Below are positions 1-7,043 of a DNA stretch of 8,428 nt, one piece after another (position 1 is the first letter of the stretch; the number at the start of each line of letters is the position of its first letter). Source of the stretch: Bacillota bacterium (GTDB taxonomy: Bacteria > Bacillota > Bacilli > Lactobacillales > Aerococcaceae); the NCBI GenBank assembly GCA_023442905.1, contig JAEZWY010000075.1:1-8428 (forward strand). Reading direction: 5' to 3'. Under the pieces are notes generated by a model. It made no database searches. It saw nothing but the letters and a program-made list of their open reading frames with translations, and was not told where the DNA came from. The position numbers were made by a program, and so were the translations under genes.

Positions 1-1
1 G

Positions 2-1495
2 ATCAAGGGTGACCCAACGGACGGGGCTTTAACCGTTCTCGGCCATAAAATTGGCTTATCACCGCAGTGGGAAAGGGATAATGATTATCAACTTGTTGCA
101 GAAATTCCATTTGATTCTGAAAAGAAATATATGGCAGCGCTTTACCATTTTCCAAATAACATTCACCGTTTAATTGTGAAAGGTGCCATGGATGTGGTCC
201 TAGATTTAGTGGCAACTGAAGAAGGCGAAGTCGATTTCTGGCAAGAGAAGAATGACGACCTGACAGCAGACGGTAACCGTGTAATTGCCTTGGCTTCATA
301 TACCCTTAAAGACCAAGGGGACGCGGATAAAGTCGCTGACGACATGGAAGCTTGGTTGGACAACAATACAGACAAGCTAACCATGGACGGATTATTCGGT
401 ATCATTGACCCGCCACGTCAAGACGTGAAAGATGCTATTGCCCAAACACAAGCGGCCGGTATCCAGGTGAAAATGATTACCGGTGACCACCCAAGAACCG
501 CATCTGTTATTGCCCGCGATATTGGGATTGAAAACCATGAAAATACCATGACTGGTAAAGAATTAGATGCTATTCATGAAGATAAGGACTTTATTGATAA
601 AATTCGTGATGTTGCTGTATTTGCCCGGGTATCACCGGAAAATAAATTACAAATTGTTCGTGCCTTCCAAGATTCAGGGGACGTTGTGGCGATGACAGGT
701 GACGGGGTTAACGACGCGCCGGCCTTAAACGGTGCTGATATCGGTGTCGCTATGGGTATTCGAGGTACTGAGGTTGCTAAAGAAGCTTCTGACATGATTT
801 TAACCGATGATGCTTTTGGTACGATTGTAGATGCTGTTCGTGAAGGTCGGATCATTTTTGAAAATATCAAAAAGTATATTTCCTTCTTGTTCGCTTGTAA
901 TATGGTAGAAATTGTGGCGATTTTAACAACGATTGTCTTCATGTTACCAATGCCAATTCAACCATTACATATCCTATTCTTAAATCTATTAGTAGATATT
1001 GGGCCAGCGATTGCTTTGGCTTATGAAAAAGCAGAGGACAATGTCATGGAACATCCACCAAGAGATCCAGAATCTGGTTTAGTGAATAAAACGTTCTTAA
1101 GCCGTATCATTATTTCAGGTGTGATTATTGGTCTAGGTGCCTTCGGGGTATTCTACCTATTCCATAATATCTTTGGTATGAGCTTAACTTATGCACAAAC
1201 TGCAACATTTACTTACATGGCAATTGCGCAATTGTTCCATATCTTAAACGTTCGTCGTTTATCAGGATTTGGACTAGATAAAACCTTCTTCCAAAACAAA
1301 CTACTATTAGCCGCAATGGCCTTCTCAGTAGTCCTACAATTATTGGTTGTTTATGTACCATTCTTAAACAATGTATTTGGTACAGTACCGTTGACACTTG
1401 CTACTTGGGGGATTATCCTGGGTATCGCCATCGTGATTACTGGTTTAGTATATATTGTGAAAAAATTTGCTGGATTAAAAGATCCAGAAGGATAA
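2..1495 (+). CDS. P-type cation-transporting ATPase, C-terminal part (5' end outside window)
   Basis: Open in one frame from the first bases to a TAA at 1493-1495, so the N-terminus, actuator domain, M1-M4 and the DKTGT phosphorylation loop lie outside the window. The visible part of about 497 residues starts at a GDPTDGAL nucleotide-domain motif (usual form GDPTEGAL). It continues with the KGA ATP-site motif (nt 179-187), the MITGD motif (nt 473-487), the hinge TGDGVNDAPAL (nt 695-727), and six C-terminal membrane segments M5-M10. This order is that of type II (Ca2+/cation) P-type ATPases, which pump cations across the membrane with ATP. M5 keeps the Asn and Glu of SERCA (N768/E771 equivalents, nt 899-901 and 908-910). 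M6 reads NLLVD, so Asn and Asp are kept but the SERCA Thr799 position is Val. M8 appears to have Gln where SERCA has Glu908. The transported ion cannot be fixed from this fragment; Ca2+ or another divalent cation is likely. A terminator follows directly. Confidence 0.95.
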   Translation: MKGDPTDGALTVLGHKIGLSPQWERDNDYQLVAEIPFDSEKKYMAALYHFPNNIHRLIVKGAMDVVLDLVATEEGEVDFWQEKNDDLTADGNRVIALASYTLKDQGDADKVADDMEAWLDNNTDKLTMDGLFGIIDPPRQDVKDAIAQTQAAGIQVKMITGDHPRTASVIARDIGIENHENTMTGKELDAIHEDKDFIDKIRDVAVFARVSPENKLQIVRAFQDSGDVVAMTGDGVNDAPALNGADIGVAMGIRGTEVAKEASDMILTDDAFGTIVDAVREGRIIFENIKKYISFLFACNMVEIVAILTTIVFMLPMPIQPLHILFLNLLVDIGPAIALAYEKAEDNVMEHPPRDPESGLVNKTFLSRIIISGVIIGLGAFGVFYLFHNIFGMSLTYAQTATFTYMAIAQLFHILNVRRLSGFGLDKTFFQNKLLLAAMAFSVVLQLLVVYVPFLNNVFGTVPLTLATWGIILGIAIVITGLVYIVKKFAGLKDPEG

Positions 1496-1505
1496 TGAAC
1501 AACAC

Positions 1506-1545
1506 AAAAGCAGAGGCTGGAAAATATTCCGGTCTCTGCTTTTTT
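1506..1545 (+). terminator. Rho-independent terminator after the P-type ATPase, probably serving both strands
   Basis: Arms at 1506-1520 and 1529-1543 pair over 15 bp around an 8-nt loop and run into six T residues (1540-1545). In the plus-strand transcript all 15 positions pair, two as G-U wobbles. Read from the minus strand, those two become A/C mismatches and the T tract is only four long. It should therefore stop plus-strand transcription strongly and could still stop the convergent ABC operon, whose last codon is at 1570, more weakly. Confidence 0.9.
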
Positions 1546-1569
1546 GCGTATGTAGATTTAAACATATAC

Positions 1570-1935
1570 CTATATAGAAGTTCCTTGCTTGTACTTGCGG
1601 TAGATGTAGGTAAGGGACATGTAGGCCAATCCAATTAGGACTTGAATCCCCATATATTGGAAAATGGTATTGTACTGTGATTGGCTAAGTGTCTCTGCAC
1701 TTAGGATAATCTCGTCCGTTTTGATTTGCCAAACAGGTGTGGCTACTTGGGAAATTTGCTGCATGATAGGACTAATGAAGTCCCTTGGCATAAAGATCCC
1801 TGAAGTGAAGGCTACCAGTAGTGATACACCAGTTGATAGGAAGGATACCATGCCTTTATTTGATGCAACGGTGACAATAAAGAAAGCGATTTGTTGAATC
1901 CCCATCATGGCGATGAAGGATGACAAGACTAACAA
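1570..1935 (-). CDS. C-terminal fragment of second ABC-2 permease (about 121 aa)
   Basis: Carries the last three membrane helices of an ABC-2 permease: residues about 1-24, 29-50 and 91-112 counted from a TTG at 1935. The family-typical stretch SGIFMPRDFISPIMQQIS lies between the second and third. The frame is open upstream to a TAA at 1956-1954, and residues before the TTG (SSHGQ) still look like the family, so this is the displaced end of the upstream frame rather than a separate gene. The TTG is 11 bases beyond the premature stop and has no clear ribosome-binding site, so independent translation by reinitiation is possible but poorly supported. Confidence 0.6.
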   Translation of the reverse strand: MLVLSSFIAMMGIQQIAFFIVTVASNKGMVSFLSTGVSLLVAFTSGIFMPRDFISPIMQQISQVATPVWQIKTDEIILSAETLSQSQYNTIFQYMGIQVLIGLAYMSLTYIYRKYKQGTSI

Positions 1936-1945
1936 TTGTCCGTGA

Positions 1946-2761
1946 CTAGATGTTTAAGGTGTCAAAGCCGTAAAGTAGACCACCTACTAGCATGATGGCT
2001 AGCCAAAGGACGATGCCAAAGACATTACATGCCAGGAAAAGTACCGTATTCCGTCGACCCACTGTGATATTACCTAGACGGTCTCGTTTCAGTATTTCTG
2101 GGTTACGCATGGAAATCATTGGTAAACCAAAGACTGTAATTAGGGTCATAATCAAGGTATAAGACGTCAGATGGGTAAAGGACATCCCGAAAGCAATGGT
2201 TTCAGCGTCCAAGTTGGTTGTTTTTGCAGCAGTGACTTCGATGTCGTCCGCAATAGAATCTTCGACTATTTGTAGGGTGTTGGCGACAGCTTCTGGGTCA
2301 TTGATATCAGTGGTGCCGGCGTTTAGGGTTTGAAAATTGTTGATATAGTTTTCGATTAATATATCGGCATAAGTTTCGCTAGGGCGCTCAGGGCCTACCT
2401 TTTTGCCAAGTGGTTTAAGGTCTTCATTGGCTAGAAGGGCATCGCCAAATCCGTCTGGAATTTCCAATACATAGTTGGCATTTTGGTAATAAAGCGCGTC
2501 GACAATTTCCTCTTCTTCATCTGGCATATCCACCACTTCATATTGGTCTTCCAGATAGCTGATAAAATGATCGGTGACCTGGTTTTCTTGATCGTGATTG
2601 ACCAAACCTAGCTTGAGTTCGACTTGGTCAAAATTGGCATCCAAGTTGCTGGTATAAATCATACTCAGTGGAATTGCTAAGGCAAATAGAATGACGATAT
2701 TAATGATAATGTTGTTTCTATAGGCATAGGCGAGCGAATAGAAGAGCTTAAAGATTTTCAT
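1946..2761 (-). CDS. N-terminal fragment of second ABC-2 permease (271 aa)
   Basis: Reads from the ATG at 2761 to the premature TAG. A longer in-frame start exists at 2782, but the AGGAGG (minus strand, plus positions 2768-2773) points to 2761. Visible parts are a short basic cytoplasmic start, TM1 at about residues 16-36, an extracellular domain at about 38-190, TM2 at about 192-214 and TM3 at about 239-263, ending just after TM3. The extracellular domain contains the LGLVNHD and YVLEIPDGF stretches typical of ABC2_membrane_3 proteins, with a DEEEE run at residues 81-85. It carries about 35 acidic against 6 basic residues. Alone it lacks the last three membrane helices of the family and should not form a complete permease half. 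Confidence 0.75.
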   Translation of the reverse strand: MKIFKLFYSLAYAYRNNIIINIVILFALAIPLSMIYTSNLDANFDQVELKLGLVNHDQENQVTDHFISYLEDQYEVVDMPDEEEEIVDALYYQNANYVLEIPDGFGDALLANEDLKPLGKKVGPERPSETYADILIENYINNFQTLNAGTTDINDPEAVANTLQIVEDSIADDIEVTAAKTTNLDAETIAFGMSFTHLTSYTLIMTLITVFGLPMISMRNPEILKRDRLGNITVGRRNTVLFLACNVFGIVLWLAIMLVGGLLYGFDTLNI

Positions 2762-4001
2762 AATCAGTCCTCCTAATTCCAATCAGTGACACAATAAAAC
2801 AGATAACAGCAATGGCAAATAGGATGACCATGTTTTGGTTATACTGAGCGTATGTTGGATAGTTGTTTAAGTAGTAGAAAGCATCATTGATTAAAGCGAC
2901 TGGGTTGATTTTGTTGATGATTGGGACATTGTTGACCACCCAAACTTTTACGTCATAAGCCATCATACCTGACAACATACCCATTATTAATGGCACGACG
3001 ATTGAGACGGCCATTACGACTTCCGCATTTCGCTTAAAGGTCGCGGCCAGTGCAGATCCCATCAACAAACCGGTAATCGGTCCTAATGTCATCAAGGCAA
3101 AAATGCGCGGATAGTCATCACCAAGTGGCACATCATTCAACCAATAAATCCCTAGTAGTAGATAGATAACGAGTAGGGCAGGTATGCTCCAAATAATGGT
3201 GTGGGCTAGATACCGCATGTATTTATTGGTTGGGGACACGGTTTCGCGTAGGGCAGTTTCTGAAAAATTGGCCTCATTATTCAATACGAGGTTGATCCCA
3301 ATACTCATAAAGAAGATACTGACATAAGCGAGGGCAACATAATAGAAGTTAGACCATGCCGATACATTCTGGCTATTGCTGGCTTGGACGATGATTTCTT
3401 GGTCCTGGTCAATTTCACTTAATCGTAAGTCGACTTGGGCCATGGTTTCAGCAGGATTTTCTGATGCTGCTGCTTCATTGTATAAGAGGGTAAATGCGTT
3501 GGTAGATGACGCAAAGTACTGGAGCACTGCGTATACAATGGAAGAATCAATGTCACTGGTAGCCGACGGTGCGACTTCAAAGGCAAATTGCATTTGATCC
3601 GTGTCATCAAAGTCAACGTAGATAGCTTGACTAACGATTCCTTCAGACAAGTATGCTTGTGCGGTTTCAATATCAGCTGTTTCAATCGCTAAAAGGGGAT
3701 AGTCCGTTGTTTCTAGGTCTCCAGAAGCCAATTCTTCTGATTCAACAACTTCTTCATTTTCAACCGTACCGACAGTTGAGATATTGCCCATTAAATCTTT
3801 TGCTTCTGCTTGCTGGTCAGCATCCCCTTGGTAGATAATCGCTACAGGAATTGCTTCAAAATTAGCTGTTTGGTTGTTGATCCCTTGGAAGGCAAACATG
3901 TAAACCAAACCGTAAACTAAAGGAAAGAGTAGTCCCCATAGGAGGCCTTCCTTGTTACGGAGCATAATTTTCAAATCATAAAATAGTAAATGCCTAAGCA
4001 T
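2748..4001 (-). CDS. ABC-2 type permease subunit (first permease of the exporter)
   Basis: Membrane subunit of an ABC exporter, 417 residues, usual length for ABC2_membrane_3 permeases. A basic cytoplasmic start is followed by TM1 (about 21-40), a long extracellular domain (about 41-215), then five membrane segments at about 217-241, 264-287, 299-321, 328-348 and 391-409. The NPVALINDAFYYLNNY stretch before the last helix is family-typical. The extracellular domain is strikingly acidic: I count 33 Asp/Glu against one Lys and one Arg. The ATG at 4001 overlaps the end of the ATPase gene by 8 bp, with AAGGAG and GAGGG upstream inside that gene, so the two are translationally coupled. By order it corresponds to LnrM of B. 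subtilis LnrLMN. It should pair with the second permease to form the channel driven by the ATPase. The substrate is not readable from sequence. Confidence 0.92.
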   Translation of the reverse strand: MLRHLLFYDLKIMLRNKEGLLWGLLFPLVYGLVYMFAFQGINNQTANFEAIPVAIIYQGDADQQAEAKDLMGNISTVGTVENEEVVESEELASGDLETTDYPLLAIETADIETAQAYLSEGIVSQAIYVDFDDTDQMQFAFEVAPSATSDIDSSIVYAVLQYFASSTNAFTLLYNEAAASENPAETMAQVDLRLSEIDQDQEIIVQASNSQNVSAWSNFYYVALAYVSIFFMSIGINLVLNNEANFSETALRETVSPTNKYMRYLAHTIIWSIPALLVIYLLLGIYWLNDVPLGDDYPRIFALMTLGPITGLLMGSALAATFKRNAEVVMAVSIVVPLIMGMLSGMMAYDVKVWVVNNVPIINKINPVALINDAFYYLNNYPTYAQYNQNMVILFAIAVICFIVSLIGIRRTDYENL

Positions 4002-4935
4002 CGTCCCTCAACTCCTTACCCGTAATTTCTAGGAAGACATCATTTAACGTAGGTTTTTGAACGGTCAGATTCAGGATTTCCACTTCTGATGCTTCTAAAA
4101 TCCGCATGAGATTGACTAAATGATCCATTCCTTTATTAAATTGGATGGTTAGGATACCGTCCTTATAAGCCACATTTGTCACATCAGCTAGACCTTCTAA
4201 TTTAGCCAACAAGTCATCTGGCATTTCAAAAATTTCTGCTGTGACAGTTTCAAAGTGATTAGACATGCCTTTAATCTCATCAGCTGAACCAGTGACCAAT
4301 TCTTTACCTTTGTCCATAATGGTTAAACGGTCGCAAATGAGTTCGACTTCTTCCATATAATGGGTCGTGTAAATGATGGTTTTGCCTTGGCTGGCTAATT
4401 TTCGAATCCCATCTAAGATGTTGTTCCGTGACTGCGGGTCGACGGCAACTGTAGGTTCATCTAGAATAATCAAATCTGGTTTATGGGCAATCCCGCAAGC
4501 TAGATTTAAGCGACGTAGTAAACCACCTGATAATTGTTTCGGACGGAAGTTTCTGAATTTTTCGAGGGCCACAAATGCAATGGCTTCGTCAACGTAAGCT
4601 TGACGTTCCTTTTTATCGGCAATATATAAACCACAGAAGTAGTCAATATTCCCCTCAACGGTCAATTCTTCATAAACCCCAACATTTTGCATAACGAGTC
4701 CAATTCGTTTCTTCAGGTCATAGCGAGTAGGACTCATCTCTTCACCGAAGATTTTCACATCACCATTGTCATAGCGTAGTAATGATAAGAGACAGTTAAT
4801 GACTGTTGTTTTCCCAGAACCATTTGGCCCAAGTAGTCCATAAATTTCTCCTTCTTTGACGGTTAGGTCAAAATGATCGACCGCCACTAAATCTTTATAG
4901 CGTTTGACTAAATCTTTAATCTCCACAATCGCCAT
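3994..4935 (-). CDS. ABC transporter ATP-binding protein (drug/peptide exporter type, LnrL-like)
   Basis: Cytoplasmic ATPase of the exporter, 313 residues, first gene of the minus-strand operon. All nucleotide-binding motifs are present: Walker A GPNGSGKT (36-43), Q-loop Gln83, signature LSGGL (135-139), Walker B LIILDE (155-160), D-loop VDPQ (165-168) and switch His192 in YTTHYMEE. Beyond residue about 215 is the C-terminal extension seen in DrrA/CcmA-type exporter ATPases, ending in the PTLNDVFLEITG motif typical of them. The start is the ATG at 4935 with AGGAGG 7 nt before it. Length, motifs and context (two ABC-2 permeases plus a divergent two-component system) fit LnrL of the linearmycin-resistance exporter. 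Related self-resistance or antimicrobial-peptide exporters are alternatives. Expression probably depends on the divergent response regulator, since no strong -35 box is seen upstream. Confidence 0.96.
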   Translation of the reverse strand: MAIVEIKDLVKRYKDLVAVDHFDLTVKEGEIYGLLGPNGSGKTTVINCLLSLLRYDNGDVKIFGEEMSPTRYDLKKRIGLVMQNVGVYEELTVEGNIDYFCGLYIADKKERQAYVDEAIAFVALEKFRNFRPKQLSGGLLRRLNLACGIAHKPDLIILDEPTVAVDPQSRNNILDGIRKLASQGKTIIYTTHYMEEVELICDRLTIMDKGKELVTGSADEIKGMSNHFETVTAEIFEMPDDLLAKLEGLADVTNVAYKDGILTIQFNKGMDHLVNLMRILEASEVEILNLTVQKPTLNDVFLEITGKELRDDA

Positions 4936-5033
4936 GATAATTCCTCCTCAAGTTGATTCTTTGAATCTATTTACTGACTCTATTATCTATTAAAAATTAT
5001 GGAAATAGAATAGACGATTGTCCTGAAGTCTGG

Positions 5034-5045
5034 TGACAGATGTCA
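5034..5045. promoter_or_regulatory. Candidate operator in the divergent control region
   Basis: TGACA-GA-TGTCA is a perfect 5-bp inverted repeat with a 2-bp centre. It lies in the 173-bp gap between the ABC operon and the kinase gene and directly abuts the candidate -35 box of the kinase promoter (5046). Its centre is also about 55 bp upstream of a possible -10 (GATAAT, minus strand, 4987-4982) for the ABC operon, which has no good -35 box. That spacing would suit an activator. NarL-family regulators bind short inverted repeats, so the downstream regulator is the natural candidate ligand. The assignment is inferred from position and symmetry only. Confidence 0.4.
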
Positions 5046-5073
5046 TTGAAATATTACAGAATTCATATAAAAT
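5046..5073 (+). promoter_or_regulatory. Candidate sigma-A promoter of the kinase-regulator operon
   Basis: TTGAAA (5046-5051) and TAAAAT (5068-5073) are separated by 16 bp. A strong GGGAGGGG ribosome-binding site follows at 5094-5101, 7 nt before the kinase ATG. The predicted 5' leader is short, about 30 nt. The spacer is one base below optimum. Confidence 0.5.
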
Positions 5074-5108
5074 AAGATAAAAGCTGAAAAGTTGGGAGGG
5101 GTGTCACA

Positions 5109-6281
5109 ATGCAAGCGAATTGGAAGGAATTTGGCTTAAAGATGGGAATGTTTGTCACTGCGATTGCCTTTATCATTTTTACCCAGAAGACAGTCACATT
5201 GCCAATAACGGAAATCGCGGTTGCCTTTATCATCTCTGCAGAATTAATGGCCGTCAGCCAACCTATTAAAGAGGGTGGCCAGTCATTATCAATTTTGAAA
5301 TGGGTCCGCAAAATAGATAACCGCCTCATTTATCTGATGATTATTGGGCAAATTATCTTGCTTGCTTTTTATATGCCAGACTTGTATTATTTTATGCCAG
5401 TATTTGCTTTTGAATATGATATTCGAAAGCCTCATCAACTATTCGCGCTGCTCATCTTTATCCCACTCCTAGGGTATTTGATTGGCCAGCCTTTTTCCGT
5501 GGCGATTATCATGACCGGTATTGCCGTATTGACCGCTTATATGCATACAGGCATTCAGTCTGCCTTAGCCTTTGAAACACGTGCTTATCATCAAATTGAT
5601 CGCTTGAGTGCAGTCAATAAACGTTTCCGACAAGAACAGCAGCAGTTAATTGCCGTTCAAGACCAGCAATCACAAGAACTGGTTCGGTTAGAGCGGAAGC
5701 GAATTGTCGATGAAATCCATGATATATTGGGCCACCAACTATCATCTGCAGTGATTCAAATAGGTGCCTTAGAGTATATTGTCAAAGACGCCCAAGCCAA
5801 AGAAAGTTTAGGACAGGTAAAAAATGTCCTGAATACGTCTATGGATAATATTCGAACTGTCATCCATGCTGAACGGGCATCTACCATTCAGTTTGACCAG
5901 GCATTGAAACAGTTAACAGAAGACTTTACAAAAACCCCCATTCAATTTGTCTATCAAAATACCCGGCCGTTGACCAATCAATATGCCCATTCCATTTTAA
6001 ATATTGTCAGAGAAGGGCTCACTAATATTAATAAACACTCTAATGCCAGTAAAGTCCAATTGCGGTTTGTGGAGTCCGTTGACCAGTGGCACTTGCTGTT
6101 GGCTGATAATGGCCGTAATATTGAAGCAACACATCCTGCTGGTATAGGCTTGATGAATATGGAAGAACGGGTGGAATTACTGGGCGGAAAAATGCACATT
6201 TCAAAAGAAAATGGTTTTCGGATCTTTATCACGATCCCATTCAAGGAGGACATAGACGATGAAGATACTATTAGTGGATGA
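5109..6281 (+). CDS. Sensor histidine kinase, HPK7 family (LiaS/DesK/LnrJ-like), multi-pass membrane protein
   Basis: Membrane sensor of a two-component system, 390 residues. The N-terminal third holds about five or six membrane segments (about 12-28, 31-50, 72-90, 91-103, 110-127, 129-147) with no sizeable extracellular domain, so the signal is likely sensed within the membrane. A Gln-rich, probably coiled-coil linker (about 163-195) leads to the dimerisation domain with RKRIVDEIHDILGH, where His204 is the phosphorylated residue (HisKA_3 type). The ATPase domain shows the N-box REGLTNINKH (Asn306), DNG at 333-335 and GIGLMNMEERV from 345. The residue two after DNG is Asn rather than the usual Gly, a mild deviation. 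The gene overlaps the regulator by 23 bp and runs divergently from the ABC operon. By gene context it fits LnrJ; other HPK7 kinases that sense envelope stress or membrane fluidity are alternatives. Confidence 0.95.
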   Translation: MQANWKEFGLKMGMFVTAIAFIIFTQKTVTLPITEIAVAFIISAELMAVSQPIKEGGQSLSILKWVRKIDNRLIYLMIIGQIILLAFYMPDLYYFMPVFAFEYDIRKPHQLFALLIFIPLLGYLIGQPFSVAIIMTGIAVLTAYMHTGIQSALAFETRAYHQIDRLSAVNKRFRQEQQQLIAVQDQQSQELVRLERKRIVDEIHDILGHQLSSAVIQIGALEYIVKDAQAKESLGQVKNVLNTSMDNIRTVIHAERASTIQFDQALKQLTEDFTKTPIQFVYQNTRPLTNQYAHSILNIVREGLTNINKHSNASKVQLRFVESVDQWHLLLADNGRNIEATHPAGIGLMNMEERVELLGGKMHISKENGFRIFITIPFKEDIDDEDTISG

Positions 6282-6915
6282 CGACTTGCTGGTGACGAGT
6301 GGAATTGAAATCATCTTGAAGGGGAAGGCTGCTGATTTAGGTTACGACTTGGATATCGTAGGGATTGCCAGTCATGGGGAGGGAGCTGTCGACTTGTATC
6401 AGCAATTTCACCCAGATATTGTCTTGATGGATATCCGGATGCCAGTGATGACGGGCATTGAAGCGGGTAAGGAAATACTGGCTAAAGACCCAGACGCACG
6501 CATTATTTACCTGACTACCTTTCTTCAAGATGAGTATATTATTGATGCCCTAAAATATGGAGCCAAGGGTTACTTACTAAAAACTGACTATGAATCCCTC
6601 ATTCCGGCAATTGAAGCCGTGATGAAGGGGCAGCGAGTGTTTGGTGACGAAATTGTCGCCAAGATTCCCAGCTATTTAGAGCAAGATAAGACTGTGAAAA
6701 AGGCTAATCCATTGGTTGCGCAGTTATCAGAAAAGGAGCGAGACCTCATTTACTGGGTGGCGCAAGGTTTAAATAATAAGGAGATTGCCCAAGAAATGCA
6801 TTTTTCCGAGGGGACGATCCGTAACTACCTGTCTGAAATATTGGATAAGTTGGCGATACGGGATAGGACGCAATTAGCCATTTATTATTTCAAAAATATT
6901 GAAGGACTAGATTAG
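6259..6915 (+). CDS. Response regulator, NarL/LuxR (LiaR/LnrK-like) family
   Basis: DNA-binding partner of the upstream kinase, 218 residues. The receiver domain (1-about 125) has the acidic cluster DDD at 7-9, phospho-acceptor Asp58 in IVLMDIRMP, Thr86 and Lys108. A linker leads to a LuxR-type helix-turn-helix (about 155-212) with LSEKERDLIYWVAQGLNNKE and SEGTIRNYLSEIL. The start ATG lies inside the kinase gene, with AGGAGGA at 6244-6250 and an 8-nt gap, so the pair is translationally coupled. It most likely activates the divergent ABC operon, and perhaps its own promoter, when a membrane-active compound is sensed; this is by analogy to LnrK/LiaR-type systems. Confidence 0.96.
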   Translation: MKILLVDDDLLVTSGIEIILKGKAADLGYDLDIVGIASHGEGAVDLYQQFHPDIVLMDIRMPVMTGIEAGKEILAKDPDARIIYLTTFLQDEYIIDALKYGAKGYLLKTDYESLIPAIEAVMKGQRVFGDEIVAKIPSYLEQDKTVKKANPLVAQLSEKERDLIYWVAQGLNNKEIAQEMHFSEGTIRNYLSEILDKLAIRDRTQLAIYYFKNIEGLD

Positions 6916-6934
6916 GGCGGTTTCGTCCTTTTTT
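6914..6934 (+). terminator. Rho-independent terminator of the kinase-regulator operon
   Basis: AGGGCG (6914-6919) pairs with CGTCCT (6924-6929) around a 4-nt loop, with one G-U pair, and is followed by a run of six T residues (6929-6934). The left arm begins within the regulator's own TAG stop codon (6913-6915), a very compact ending. The short stem suggests moderate strength, so some read-through into ylxM is possible. Confidence 0.75.
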
Positions 6935-6958
6935 CAATAGTTGTTACGCCTTCTTTCG

Positions 6959-6987
6959 TTGATTCAATAGGGTTGATAGTGTATACT
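6959..6987 (+). promoter_or_regulatory. Sigma-A promoter of ylxM-ffh
   Basis: TTGATT (6959-6964) and TATACT (6982-6987) are separated by exactly 17 bp, close to the sigma-A consensus. They sit between the regulator's terminator and ylxM, giving a leader of about 50 nt. The -10 lies inside a small inverted repeat, AGTGT (6978-6982) and ACACT (6990-6994), whose meaning is unclear. Confidence 0.65.
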
Positions 6988-7043
6988 AAACACTTGTAAA
7001 GGAAAACTGCTTGACAAATTTTTGACAGATGGATGTGGCTTAG

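Larger units (their letters stand above)
1570..2761 (-). pseudogene. Second ABC-2 type permease, interrupted by a +1 frameshift
   Basis: Two adjacent minus-strand reading frames together make one normal ABC-2 permease (ABC2_membrane_3-like) of about 396 residues: TM1, a large extracellular domain, then five more membrane segments. The first frame ends at a TAG (1948-1946). The homologous continuation lies in the +1 frame, whose nearest upstream stop is a TAA at 1956-1954, so one extra base (or two missing) must lie within roughly 1948-1956. Dropping the T at 1948 or one A of the AAA run joins the frames without a stop. The start is the ATG at 2761, preceded by AGGAGG with a 7-nt gap; it overlaps the upstream permease gene by 14 bp, which implies translational coupling. 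By position it corresponds to LnrN of the LnrLMN exporter. As written the protein is broken. A sequencing error is a real alternative, since both halves otherwise look intact and under selection. Confidence 0.8.

Noticed and set aside
574..942. 122-codon minus-strand open frame inside the P-type ATPase
   Set aside because: Shadow of the conserved plus-strand gene; the protein shows no family features and there is no promoter or ribosome-binding site.
4510..4535. ABC signature reads LSGGL instead of LSGGQ
   Set aside because: Non-Gln residues at this position are common in the ABC-2 exporter ATPases of this type; other catalytic motifs are intact.
6259..6281. 23-bp overlap of kinase and regulator genes
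   Set aside because: Ordinary translational coupling of a two-component pair; not frameshift or fusion evidence, as both ends are normal.
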